A stretch of 64,000 nt of DNA from Proteus hauseri ATCC 700826 (GTDB taxonomy: Bacteria > Pseudomonadota > Gammaproteobacteria > Enterobacterales > Enterobacteriaceae): contig NZ_LXEV01000016.1 in assembly GCF_001654965.1 (NCBI RefSeq), forward strand, positions 186,001 through 250,000. The letters run 5' to 3'. Below are positions 1-8,345 of the stretch, one piece after another; within the stretch, counting starts at the first letter, position 1, and every line of letters starts with the position of its first letter. The notes beneath the pieces are model-generated. The model saw only the letters and a program-made list of their open reading frames with translations, searched no databases and had not been told where the DNA came from. The position numbers and the translations under genes were made by a program.

Positions 1-493
1 ACGTGACATACATAGCTGCTTTTGATTTACCGTAAACACGTAAACATGCCGCTAAAATGATTGAAATAGCCTCTGGAATAAGGCAAATACCAAGAATATG
101 CAGGTAATTGTAACCATCTTGCACTAAATGCTCTGGCGTATTCATAACATTAAGAATACGGTAGCCAAAAAACAGGATCACAGCAGCACTAATAAAACCA
201 AGTAAGAAGTTAAATGCGATAGAAATATGAATTGCTTGGCTGGCTTTTTCTCGCTTTCCAGCGCCTAGGTATTGGGCAATAACGACGCTACACCCGACAC
301 TAATAAAGTTAAATATAGTGATAAAAAGGTCAAAAACTTGGTTACCCACGCCCATTGCAGCTAAATAAGCTGTAGAAACATGGCTTATCATGTAAGTATT
401 GATTAATAGCGTGGCGAGATGAAGAAAAATATCAATAAATATCGGCCAGCTAAGAGAATAAAGCGAACGATCCGCTACATCAGACTGATGCAT
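1..493 (-). CDS. MATE-family efflux transporter, N-terminal part (cut by window edge)
   Basis: Reading the minus strand from an ATG at 493 gives about 164 residues starting MHQSDVADRSLYSLSWPIF, which run off the left edge. The protein is very hydrophobic, with several membrane segments. The start (cytoplasmic lead, then a long helix with polar breaks, then a stretch like AAMGVGNQVFDLFITIFNF) is typical of MATE/NorM-type drug:cation antiporters. Only the N-terminal third is visible, so the substrate and exact member cannot be given. It is transcribed away from ddh. Family call by resemblance; alternatives are other polytopic flippases. Confidence 0.75.
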   Translation of the reverse strand, partial: MHQSDVADRSLYSLSWPIFIDIFLHLATLLINTYMISHVSTAYLAAMGVGNQVFDLFITIFNFISVGCSVVIAQYLGAGKREKASQAIHISIAFNFLLGFISAAVILFFGYRILNVMNTPEHLVQDGYNYLHILGICLIPEAISIILAACLRVYGKSKAAMYVT

Positions 494-694
494 TGAAAAC
501 CTTCTTAAAAAAACAGAGTGAAAAAGTGTTGTAAATATAATCAGCGGGAAGAGTGGGGATTCTACATGGTTTATTTATAGGGGAATAGCGTAATTAATTA
601 ATATCTGGCAAAAAAAATTATTATATGGTTTATTCGTTGGATCTTAATCACTATTCTTATTAAGAGATGATTAATATCTAGCACAGGGGAAGAA

Positions 695-1594
695 ATGAAT
701 ACGAAAATAAAAGTTGCTATTGTTGGTTATGGCAATATTGGCCAATTTGCTTTAGAAGCAGTAAAAGCGGCACAAGATTTTGAATTAGTAGGTGTGGTTC
801 GTCGTGATTGCACAAATATTCCAGAAGAACTGCAAAATATTACTGTTACCAATGATATAAAAACGTTAGGACAGGTTGATGTTGCACTGCTTTGTTCACC
901 AACACGGGCAATTAAAGAATTAGCAAAATCTATTTTAGCATTAGGTATTAATACGGTAGATAGTTTTGATGTTCATAGCGAAATCGTTGCATTAAAAACA
1001 GAGCTTGATAGCGTAGCTAAAAAACACGACCGTGTTGCTGTTATTTCAGCAGGGTGGGATCCGGGTTCTGATTCTATTATTCGCACATTAATGTTAGCTA
1101 TGGCACCAAAAGGAATTACTTATACTAACTTTGGCCCAGGAATGAGTATGGGTCATAGTGTTGCAGCTAAAACAATTGAAGGTGTAAAAGATGCGCTTTC
1201 TATGACAATTCCATTAGGTACGGGTGTTCACCGCCGTATGGTTTATGTTGAATTAAAAGCAGGTGCTGATTTTAATGCTGTAGAAAAGGCTATTAAGGCA
1301 GATAGTTATTTCTCTTCAGATGAAACACATATTAAACAAGTCGATAGTGTTGATAGCTTAAAAGATATTGGTCATGGTGTACAAATGACGCATAAAGGTG
1401 TTTCAGGCAAGACACATAATCAGTTATTTGAATATTCAATGAGAATTAACAATCCGGCATTAACATCTCAATTTATGGTTTCAGCAGCAAGAGCGAGTAT
1501 GAAGCAGCAAGCAGGTGCTTATACCGTTATTGAAATTCCACCAGTAAACTTTTTAGCGGGTGATTTAAATACATTAATAGCTAAATTAGTGTAA
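695..1594 (+). CDS. ddh: meso-diaminopimelate D-dehydrogenase
   Basis: 299 residues. The N-terminus has a Rossmann motif (VAIVGYGNIGQFAL, about residues 7-20), followed by the family's VGVVRRD strand end, and SAGWDPGSDSIIRTLM and FGPGMSMGHSVAAK in the catalytic/dimerisation part. The enzyme makes meso-diaminopimelate from tetrahydrodipicolinate and ammonia using NADPH, a one-step branch of lysine/peptidoglycan precursor synthesis that most enterobacteria lack. The ATG follows a GGGGAAG-type ribosome site. It is a single gene, with a hairpin just downstream. Length and motifs fit well; Proteus is one of the enteric genera known to carry ddh. Confidence 0.93.
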   Translation: MNTKIKVAIVGYGNIGQFALEAVKAAQDFELVGVVRRDCTNIPEELQNITVTNDIKTLGQVDVALLCSPTRAIKELAKSILALGINTVDSFDVHSEIVALKTELDSVAKKHDRVAVISAGWDPGSDSIIRTLMLAMAPKGITYTNFGPGMSMGHSVAAKTIEGVKDALSMTIPLGTGVHRRMVYVELKAGADFNAVEKAIKADSYFSSDETHIKQVDSVDSLKDIGHGVQMTHKGVSGKTHNQLFEYSMRINNPALTSQFMVSAARASMKQQAGAYTVIEIPPVNFLAGDLNTLIAKLV

Positions 1595-1618
1595 TTTAAT
1601 TAAGGATCTCTGCATAAA

Positions 1619-1646
1619 ATATTGCCCACATTACAGTGGGCAATAT
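1619..1646. terminator. Hairpin between convergent ddh and PEP-hydrolase-like gene
   Basis: Perfect 11-bp inverted repeat (ATATTGCCCAC / GTGGGCAATAT) with a 6-nt loop, placed between two genes that end towards each other. Probably a shared bidirectional terminator; the T-run is weak on both sides. Confidence 0.6.
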
Positions 1647-1680
1647 AGATTAACGCTTAGGCAAACTTGATGATTTAGGA

Positions 1681-2508
1681 TTAGCGTTTAATACTTTTAA
1701 ATTCTTTCGTTGTTGCGGTTAATGCCACTTCGGTTGGTAAACGTTCCATTGAACTTGCACCATAGAAACCATGGCAATCTGGGCAGTTATCAAGAATATA
1801 TTGAGCATCTTCTGGCGTTGCAATAGGGCCGCCATGACAAAGCACAATCACATCAGCACGTACTGCTTTCGCGGCTTTTGCCCAATCATTAATTAAGGGT
1901 ACGCAATCGGCTAAGGTTAATGCCGTTTCAGCCCCAATATTACCACCCGTGGTTAATCCCATATGCGGAACGATAATATCAGCACCAGCTTGTGCCATAG
2001 CAATGGCATCTTCACGACTAAACACATAAGGTGTTGTTAGTAAGTCTTTTTCGTGAGCTTTACGGATCATCTCTACTTCAAGTCCGTAACCCATGCCAGT
2101 TTCTTCTAAGTTAGCGCGAAAATTACCGTCGATTAATCCCACCGTTGGAAAGTTTTGCACACCCGCAAAGCCTGTTGCTTTAACATCATCTAAAAATTTA
2201 TCAAAATTACAGAATGGATCTGTGCCATTAACACCCGCAAGTACAGGGGTGTGTTTCACGACAGGCAAGACCTCTTTTGCCATATCCATAACGATTTCAT
2301 TGGCATTACCATAGGCAAGTAAACCGGCTAAAGAGCCACGGCCAGCCATGCGATAACGACCTGAGTTGTAAATCACAATAAGATCAATGCCACCGGCTTC
2401 TTCGCATTTAGCTGAAAGCCCGGTACCTGCGCCACCACCAATTATAGGTTCATGGCGAGCAATCATTTCATTGAATTTTTTTAGTAACGCTTCACGTGAA
2501 TGAGTCAT
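1681..2508 (-). CDS. Phosphoenolpyruvate hydrolase-like TIM-barrel protein
   Basis: 275 residues, beginning [30 protein letters not shown] as in the PEP-hydrolase/TIM-barrel signal-transduction family (Pfam PEP_hydrolase). Family-typical stretches are [22 protein letters not shown] (residues about 31-52), [28 protein letters not shown] and the C-terminal [14 protein letters not shown]. It lies 15 nt downstream of the Tm-1-like gene on the same strand, and the pairing of these two families is recurrent in bacteria. The ATG has a GGAGAAG ribosome site. The reaction in vivo is not established; the family name comes from a phosphonopyruvate-hydrolase-like fold. Confidence 0.82.
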   Translation of the reverse strand: MTHSREALLKKFNEMIARHEPIIGGGAGTGLSAKCEEAGGIDLIVIYNSGRYRMAGRGSLAGLLAYGNANEIVMDMAKEVLPVVKHTPVLAGVNGTDPFCNFDKFLDDVKATGFAGVQNFPTVGLIDGNFRANLEETGMGYGLEVEMIRKAHEKDLLTTPYVFSREDAIAMAQAGADIIVPHMGLTTGGNIGAETALTLADCVPLINDWAKAAKAVRADVIVLCHGGPIATPEDAQYILDNCPDCHGFYGASSMERLPTEVALTATTKEFKSIKR

Positions 2509-2523
2509 TCTTCTTCTCCGTGG

Positions 2524-3735
2524 TTAACAAATAAGTTCCTGGTGTAAATCATAAATTTGCTGACTAAATTCAGCTGAGTTTATGTGATAAGGACTGATGA
2601 CCAATTTACGGGTCTCTGTCTCTTTAAATGTTGTTATAAATGCATCAAAAAATGCTTGATTAGCAGCAGGGTTCCAGAAAGGTCCCCCTTCAATATCCAG
2701 AGCTGAAAAACCGCCCTGTGGTAATACAAACCGCAATGGTCCTTCACACTGATTTAATTTTTCAGCGATCCAAATACCCAACTGGTGGTTTTCCTCTGGT
2801 GTTGTACGCATTAAAGTGACTTGCGCATTATGATGATAAAACTGACGCCCTTTATATTTCTCAGGTACGCTAGATGGGCGACCAAAATTCACCATATCTA
2901 AAGCACCACAAGAACCTATATAAGGGGTTTTAGCGCGGGCGATAGCGCCAAAACGGTCTTCATCACAAGCAAGTACACCGTCAAACAAATAATCACAGAC
3001 TTCTGTTGTTGTAAGGTCGAGCACACTATGAAGTAAGTGACTGTCTGCCAGTTTTTCCATCGCTTTTCCGCCACTTCCTGTTGCGTGAAAAACAAGGCAG
3101 TCATAATTATTTTCAAGTTTTTTAGTCAGTTGTTGCACGCAAGGTGTTGTTACCCCAAACATGGTTAACGCTACCGCTGGTCTATCAACAACTTGTTCTT
3201 CTTGGTAAAAATAAACAGCGCCAGCTATTTGATTAGCCGCATTTCTTAAAACTTTACGAGAAATGCGGTTTAAGCCGGATACATCAGTTACGGAGTACAT
3301 CATTGAGATATCACTGGCACCGATATATCCGGAAATATCACCCGAAGCCATCGTAGAGACCATCAATTTAGGTATTCCAATTGGCAAAGATTGCATTGCT
3401 GGTGTAATCAGAGCCGTTCCCCCTGAGCCGCCTAGCCCAAGAATGGCTAAGACATCATCGCAGTGGGCTAAATAGTGTTCAAAGGCGACCGACATAGCGG
3501 CAATAGCTTTTCCTCGATCACCACAAAATACAGCGTCTTTGCCCTCAGGGTGGAAGCTTGCAACTTGCGCTGCGGTGATATCGGCTTCTCTTTCTAATGC
3601 TGTGGGCTTAGTTGTCAAATCGACGGTTTTTACAGGAAGGCCTGCTTTTCTAATTAATTCACTGACATAAAAAATTTCAGCGCTTTTAGTATCAAGCGTC
3701 GTCGCAATATAAATAGAGCCAGAATACTGTTTCAT
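2524..3735 (-). CDS. Tm-1-like ATP-binding domain protein (UPF0261)
   Basis: About 403 residues from the ATG at 3735 ([20 protein letters not shown]). A longer frame opens at 3783, but the 3735 start has GGGAAGG a few bases upstream and matches the usual family start. Recognisable parts are the N-terminal [15 protein letters not shown], the glycine-rich [39 protein letters not shown], and [14 protein letters not shown]. The family is named after the tomato Tm-1 resistance protein; the bacterial role is unknown. First gene of a two-gene operon with the PEP-hydrolase-like protein, facing the TetR gene across two palindromes, so probably TetR-controlled. Confidence 0.83.
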   Translation of the reverse strand: MKQYSGSIYIATTLDTKSAEIFYVSELIRKAGLPVKTVDLTTKPTALEREADITAAQVASFHPEGKDAVFCGDRGKAIAAMSVAFEHYLAHCDDVLAILGLGGSGGTALITPAMQSLPIGIPKLMVSTMASGDISGYIGASDISMMYSVTDVSGLNRISRKVLRNAANQIAGAVYFYQEEQVVDRPAVALTMFGVTTPCVQQLTKKLENNYDCLVFHATGSGGKAMEKLADSHLLHSVLDLTTTEVCDYLFDGVLACDEDRFGAIARAKTPYIGSCGALDMVNFGRPSSVPEKYKGRQFYHHNAQVTLMRTTPEENHQLGIWIAEKLNQCEGPLRFVLPQGGFSALDIEGGPFWNPAANQAFFDAFITTFKETETRKLVISPYHINSAEFSQQIYDLHQELIC

Positions 3736-3785
3736 TAGCCTTCCCTTACCTTTTATGATTATTGACGAATAGATTATAATCATAA

Positions 3786-3801
3786 TGAGACTTGAGTTTC
3801 A
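3786..3801. promoter_or_regulatory. Imperfect TetR-type operator (box 1)
   Basis: TGAGACTTGAGTTTCA is a near-perfect inverted repeat (TGAGAC-N4-GTTTCA) that repeats the sequence of the second box 34 bp away. It lies in the 232-bp divergent region between the Tm-1-like operon and the TetR gene. Assignment to the neighbouring TetR is inferred from position and symmetry. Confidence 0.6.
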
Positions 3802-3819
3802 TTTATAATAGCACCGTTT

Positions 3820-3835
3820 TGAGACTAGTGTCTCA
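3820..3835. promoter_or_regulatory. Perfect TetR-type operator (box 2)
   Basis: TGAGACTAGTGTCTCA is a perfect 16-bp palindrome, matching box 1 at 14 of 16 positions. Two copies of one palindrome between divergent genes are the usual layout for an autoregulated TetR repressor. Confidence 0.65.
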
Positions 3836-3967
3836 TTATTTTTATTTTTTCTATTTTAGATATCGATTAGGTAGCGTTAATCACCTAAAGTAAACTTTAA
3901 TAGTGTTATGGATTTATCATAAAATCAGTAAACCATACAAAAATATGGTAATGGCGAAGGATTTACT

Positions 3968-4600
3968 ATGAGTTACAGTGATGAAACGGATGCAATGTCC
4001 GGTACACGAAAAAGAACCTACCATTTATTAGTTACTACAGCGTTGGGGCTTTTTGAGCAGGGAATGTTACCGACAGTATCAGAATTAGCGGCACATGCGG
4101 GTGTTTCTAGAGCAACTGCATATCGCTATTTTCCAACCCAAAGCGATTTGATTAGTGCTACGGTTGATGCCAGTTTAGCGCCTATCATTGCTTGGAAACC
4201 CGTCGCTGAAGATAATACGCAACAGCGTATACAAAAATTACTTAATCTTGCTTATCCACAAATGTTCAAACACGAAGGAGCATTACGCGGAGCGCTGCAA
4301 GTATCATTACAGCAGTGGGCAAAAGAGAGACAATCAAGTGAATACACAGAAAAACGGTTTATTCGCGGCCACCGTAAAGAGATACTTCTTAAGGTTATTG
4401 AACCATTAAAAGCTCAATATCCAGAAGAAATGTGGGATAAAGTCATTAAAGCATTTTCGCTGATTTATGGCTCAGAAGTGTTCTTAGTAATGAAAGATAT
4501 CTGGAAAATGGACGATCAACAGGTCATTGACATGACTCAATGGATGGCAAAAGCTATTCTAAATCAGGCAAAGTCAGATTTTCCTACAGATAACGATTAA
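3968..4600 (+). CDS. TetR/AcrR-family transcriptional regulator
   Basis: 210 residues. The N-terminal TetR helix-turn-helix spans about residues 15-60: GTRKRTYHLLVTTALGLFEQG, then TVSELAAHAGVSRATAYRYFPTQSDLI, a textbook recognition helix with the conserved TAYRYFP. The C-terminal part is helical and variable, as expected for a ligand-binding domain. The start follows GAAGGA. It is divergent from the Tm-1-like/PEP-hydrolase-like pair with two shared palindromes, so the simplest reading is a local repressor of that pair and itself. The ligand is unknown. Confidence 0.9.
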   Translation: MSYSDETDAMSGTRKRTYHLLVTTALGLFEQGMLPTVSELAAHAGVSRATAYRYFPTQSDLISATVDASLAPIIAWKPVAEDNTQQRIQKLLNLAYPQMFKHEGALRGALQVSLQQWAKERQSSEYTEKRFIRGHRKEILLKVIEPLKAQYPEEMWDKVIKAFSLIYGSEVFLVMKDIWKMDDQQVIDMTQWMAKAILNQAKSDFPTDND

Positions 4601-4663
4601 TTATTTGAATAAATCAGTTAAAATTGTATCAATCATTTACGTTTTAGCTATTGCAGGATCGTT

Positions 4664-5296
4664 ATGTCACACAAAACAGTAGACCAAGAGTGGCTGGTAG
4701 AACAACTAGAATACATTGCACAGGGCATTGGTAAAACATTATCGCCTTTTTGTGAAGTTGTACTTCATGATCTAACCGATAGTGAAAATACCATTATGGT
4801 TATTGAAAATAATCTATCAGGGCGAAAAGTAGGAGATAGAGCAACAGAATTAGGAATGGCGCGTATTGAGTCTTCCGACTTTCCACAAATTGTTGCAAAT
4901 TATCCGAATCAATTCCCTGATGGAAGAACCGCGAAAAGTACCTCTATCGGTATTAAAGACAAACAGGGCAATTATGTTGCAGCTTTATGTTTAAATATTG
5001 ATATTTCAATGATCAAAGGTTTGCAAATGGTACTTAATCAATTTGCAACCCTTGAAGAAGGTAATGACATTATTGAAACCTTTAGCTCAGTGACGGAAGA
5101 TTCGCTGAAAAAACGTATTGATGAATTTTCTGCAACTTATTCAGTCACACCAAGAGCACTTAAACCACATCAACGCCGTGAATTACTGCTTTGCTTACAA
5201 GATGAAGGTTACCTTTCATTACGTAAAGCAATGGAGATAACTGCACAATACCTAGGGGTTTCAAGGGCAACTGTTTATAACGATTTAAAAGAATAA
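4664..5296 (+). CDS. YheO/DauR-type transcriptional regulator (PAS_6 plus HTH_22)
   Basis: 210 residues. The N-terminal YheO-like PAS domain (about 1-120) carries PFCEVVLHDLTDSENTIMVIENNLSGRKVGD and later GIKDKQGNYVAALCLNIDIS. The C-terminal HTH_22 domain has YLSLRKAMEITAQYLGVSRATVYNDLKE at the very end. The family includes E. coli YheO and the D-arginine repressor DauR of Pseudomonas. It follows the TetR gene by 63 nt on the same strand and ends at a strong terminator. The target genes cannot be read from sequence. Confidence 0.88.
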   Translation: MSHKTVDQEWLVEQLEYIAQGIGKTLSPFCEVVLHDLTDSENTIMVIENNLSGRKVGDRATELGMARIESSDFPQIVANYPNQFPDGRTAKSTSIGIKDKQGNYVAALCLNIDISMIKGLQMVLNQFATLEEGNDIIETFSSVTEDSLKKRIDEFSATYSVTPRALKPHQRRELLLCLQDEGYLSLRKAMEITAQYLGVSRATVYNDLKE

Positions 5297-5325
5297 AAGA
5301 TAGACGTCATTTAAATAGCGCTAAA

Positions 5326-5365
5326 CTAAAAAAAAGATATCACTAGTTGATATCTTTTTTTATTT
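5326..5365 (+). terminator. Rho-independent terminator after the YheO/DauR-type regulator
   Basis: A-rich stem with GATATCA / TGATATC, short CTAGT loop, then a run of seven T. It separates the regulator from the following AT-rich islet. Confidence 0.8.
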
Positions 5366-5504
5366 ATATTTTTTATTTTCAATAATATACCGTATTTTTA
5401 TTTAAAGTAATAAACCGATTATTCTTGTGCGATTTCTATAAATAAAAAATATTGGAAAGAGTAAAATAAGTGATGAATAATTTAATTAGATATCGAGGTG
5501 AGAA

Positions 5505-7241
5505 ATGTTGAATATAAATGGATTGAGTGTTTTTGATAAAAAAATTTCGTTTTCAACTAGACGTGTTGTTTTGGATAACGATAAATTGGTTATTGCAGAA
5601 AATATAAAAAATATATCAAATACAACGACAAAGTTTAGTTTTGTGAAAAAAGCATTTAATGCAATGAAAAAATTATCAACATTATTAATGATGAGTCAAA
5701 GTGAGAGGATGGGAATAGAAAATAGAAAAGGAAATATTGTTAGGTATAAAGATGAAGTGAATATATTAAATGGCAGATATAATGAATGTTTTGAAAATGA
5801 AAATAAAAACAAAGAAGAATTAAGAAGTAAAGATAATGCATTAAAATCATTGATTGAGAATAGAGATAAGTTGAAAATAATATTGCTTAAAAATAATGTT
5901 TTTAAAGACTTTATACATGATAGGCAAGATGCTGAATTAATGGTAAATAATCCTGATAAGTTGAAAGAATTAATAAATAATAATGAAAAATTGAAAAATT
6001 CAATAGATAAGAATGAAATCCTAAAAGTGGTAATAAATAAATTTTTTAATAGCAACAGAACAGAAATAGAAGTATGTCTACAAAGAGGCATTGAATTAAA
6101 AAATAAATTAATAGTAGAAGGAAAAAAAATAGACCACTTTCTATCTCTAATAGAAAATGAGAATGTAAGTTTCAAAGATAGATATAGTTTCTTTAACTAT
6201 TTAAATGAGTTAAAAAGAGCTGAATATTTTTGTCGACAATCGAGTGATATTAGTGATGAGCAACTTTCCTACGTATTTAAAAATATCTTTGAAGAAAGAA
6301 TTTCAAGAGTAAAAGAAAGTGATATTAAAAAAATATATAGTGAAGTAATATACACCTATCATTATGAAACTTTTTTATTAAAAGAAAATAAGAGTACTTT
6401 AGCTAATTTTTCTTCCAATAATGAGAAAGAAAAATTCCTTTCTAAAGTTAATTTCTTAGTTTCCATCTCAGAGAGCCCTCTCGATGCATTGAATAATATT
6501 TTTGATAAAAACATACCTGATAAATTGCATGAGATAATGCACACAATACTTAATGAAGAATATCATGACTCTGGAAAAAGTATTTCTTATCGTGATACTA
6601 AGAACAGGTGGATTAAAGAGTACATGAATGAGTACTATGAGGGCGAGAAAAAAATAACAACCCAAAGCATAGGGATAAATACAGATAGTAATATAGAAGT
6701 TCAAAATAGAGATGATGATACTATAAGTGTTAATAGCAGCGGTTACAGAGGCGATGTGGATGATAATGTCTCTGATTCAATAAGTGATATAACGTCTGTT
6801 AGTACACTTAGTGAAGATTATTCCAGTATTCATAGTAGTTATTCCAGTATTCATAGTAGTTATTCCAGTATTTATAGTAGTGATTACAATGCAGATATTA
6901 GTCACAATGATTCTGAATTGAGAAAAAAAGAATACATTAGCAATACAGATGAATTAGATGAAATTTTAAAAGCCGAGTATTCTAATCTCCTAAGAAAAGA
7001 TACTCCAATTATTCAAACGGCAATTAGAAATATACTGTCTAAGCTTTATGATTTAAGCAGTATAGTGACCGAAAGCTTGTCTTCGCCACAATCTGAAAAA
7101 AATGAGTTAATGATTTCATTAGAGAAAATAACAGCCATATCTAATATAACTCATAATATTCAAGAACAATTAAAGAATATTGAATCAGATTATTCAGTAG
7201 AATTAGGTGAGAGTAATAATTTTTATTCTAAAATAAAATGA
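5505..7241 (+). CDS. Unknown 578-residue coiled-coil protein of an AT-rich islet
   Basis: I do not recognise this protein. The start has a strong site (GAGGTGAG, 2-3 nt before ATG). It has no signal peptide and no clear membrane segment. Residues about 60-230 are dense in Lys, Glu and Asn with heptad-like spacing (many IENRDKLKI / NNNEKLKN type repeats), suggesting long coiled coils. Residues about 385-465 are rich in Ser, Asp and Asn and contain three tandem YSSIHSS-type heptapeptides. A helical tail follows (SLSSPQSEKNELMISLEKI). Base use is far more AT-rich than the neighbours, with AAA, AAT and ATA codons prominent, suggesting horizontal origin. A secreted effector, adhesin-like or phage-derived protein are all possible; no function is claimed. 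Confidence 0.7.
   Translation: MLNINGLSVFDKKISFSTRRVVLDNDKLVIAENIKNISNTTTKFSFVKKAFNAMKKLSTLLMMSQSERMGIENRKGNIVRYKDEVNILNGRYNECFENENKNKEELRSKDNALKSLIENRDKLKIILLKNNVFKDFIHDRQDAELMVNNPDKLKELINNNEKLKNSIDKNEILKVVINKFFNSNRTEIEVCLQRGIELKNKLIVEGKKIDHFLSLIENENVSFKDRYSFFNYLNELKRAEYFCRQSSDISDEQLSYVFKNIFEERISRVKESDIKKIYSEVIYTYHYETFLLKENKSTLANFSSNNEKEKFLSKVNFLVSISESPLDALNNIFDKNIPDKLHEIMHTILNEEYHDSGKSISYRDTKNRWIKEYMNEYYEGEKKITTQSIGINTDSNIEVQNRDDDTISVNSSGYRGDVDDNVSDSISDITSVSTLSEDYSSIHSSYSSIHSSYSSIYSSDYNADISHNDSELRKKEYISNTDELDEILKAEYSNLLRKDTPIIQTAIRNILSKLYDLSSIVTESLSSPQSEKNELMISLEKITAISNITHNIQEQLKNIESDYSVELGESNNFYSKIK
6819..6881 (+). repeat. Three in-frame copies of a 21-nt repeat
   Basis: The unit TATTCCAGTATTCATAGTAGT occurs twice exactly and a third time with one change (CAT to TAT). 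It encodes YSSIHSS, YSSIHSS, YSSIYSS. It is in frame with the 578-residue reading frame, so copy-number change would alter the protein without a frameshift. Confidence 0.95.
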
Positions 7242-7274
7242 TCTACGGAGAATATTGCTATCACATTTAGTTCA

Positions 7275-7799
7275 ATGGCCGATTTAATTGAGAATTCTAA
7301 TAATACTAACCTTTCTTTTATAAGAGGGAAAATAGAAAATACATTAAAAAATATTTTTGGTGAGATTAATTACTCTATGCTTGTTGGAAAAAAAGAACTA
7401 CTAGATAATATTATGGAATTAATGACTCGTTTTATTGGTGATTCTAATAAAAGCATAGGAGAGAATAATAAAAAAATAGTTGATAAAACAAAAAATAATA
7501 ATATAACAGATAGTGATGTGATTAAATTTGATTATTCTAATAATAATTTAGAATGGGAAGATATTAGTTTGTATTTTTATCCGGATAATCTTGATAAAGA
7601 GATATTATCACCTTTAATAAAATCGATAATGAAACTTGATCAATCTTTAGAAAAAAATAAAATTGAGATGGAATTAAAAAGAACGGAACTTAACATGAAA
7701 GACTTAGGTAATGATTTGGAAGGTAGTACATTAAATGAAGATAATTTAAAAATGAATAACGATTATTATAAATTAACAACTTTAGAAAAAAATGAATAA
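7275..7799 (+). CDS. Unknown 174-residue protein, second gene of the AT-rich islet
   Basis: Not recognised. It lies 33 nt after the 578-residue gene, has the same strongly A/T-rich composition, and probably shares its transcript. It is hydrophilic, rich in Asn, Lys, Glu and Leu; the second half is likely helical (LEKNKIEMELKRTELNMKDLGNDLEGS) and there is a single WEDISLYFYPDNLD segment. No signal peptide or membrane segment. The ATG at 7275 lacks a near ribosome site; a GGAG lies at 7247-7250, close to an in-frame ATT at 7254, so the true start may lie slightly upstream. A chaperone, partner or immunity protein for the first gene is conceivable from position alone. Confidence 0.55.
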   Translation: MADLIENSNNTNLSFIRGKIENTLKNIFGEINYSMLVGKKELLDNIMELMTRFIGDSNKSIGENNKKIVDKTKNNNITDSDVIKFDYSNNNLEWEDISLYFYPDNLDKEILSPLIKSIMKLDQSLEKNKIEMELKRTELNMKDLGNDLEGSTLNEDNLKMNNDYYKLTTLEKNE

Positions 7800-7818
7800 A
7801 TATTTTAAGCAGAAAACA

Positions 7819-8229
7819 TCATAATATCTTCCTTAGGTAATATTTTTTATCACTAATCGGATAATTCTCTAACGTGCCAAATATTTCAAATCCCTGCTTT
7901 TGATAAAAAGGCAGGGCTTGAAAGCTAAAGGTATCCACTTCTGCATATTTGGCTCCTTTTTCTTTAGCAACTTTTTCTATTGTTTGCAGTAATTCTGTGC
8001 CGATTTTTTGTCCACGATAAGCACTATCAACCCACAAATAACGAATACGCAACCAATTGCCTAATATATCACCACTAATTCCACCGATCTTTTTACCGTT
8101 TTCCTCTTTAAATACAGCTAGAGGAGTATATTGATCAAAACTAATAAATTGAAGATTATGGGTAAGTAATCCTTCATAAATTTCATTTATTTCATTCGCT
8201 GTTGGGCTAGTAGTTATTTTTAGAGGCAT
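7819..8229 (-). CDS. GNAT-family N-acetyltransferase
   Basis: 136 residues. The acetyl-CoA binding region is clear: LRIRYLWVDSAYRGQKIGTELLQTIEKVAKEKGA (about residues 66-99), with RGQKIGTELL as the R/Q-x-x-G-x-G/A loop, then YAEVDTFSFQALPFYQKQGFEIFGTL as motif B. Substrate unknown; this subfamily is usually an orphan acetyltransferase. It ends 19 nt from the convergent end of the AT-rich islet and starts just left of the divergent AbrB-family gene. Confidence 0.88.
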   Translation of the reverse strand: MPLKITTSPTANEINEIYEGLLTHNLQFISFDQYTPLAVFKEENGKKIGGISGDILGNWLRIRYLWVDSAYRGQKIGTELLQTIEKVAKEKGAKYAEVDTFSFQALPFYQKQGFEIFGTLENYPISDKKYYLRKIL

Positions 8230-8345
8230 AATTGGCTCTTAATATTAAGAAAAAGCGATACTTTCATTATAACTATTTAGTTATTAATTGAACTTACTAA
8301 TGCTAGGATGAGAAACAATAAATAAAAAAATTGGATAACACAACA

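Noticed and set aside
5696-6175. 159-codon minus-strand frame inside the 578-residue gene
   Set aside because: Phe/Leu/Ser-rich shadow of the Lys/Glu/Asn-rich coding strand; the sense frame has the strong ribosome site.
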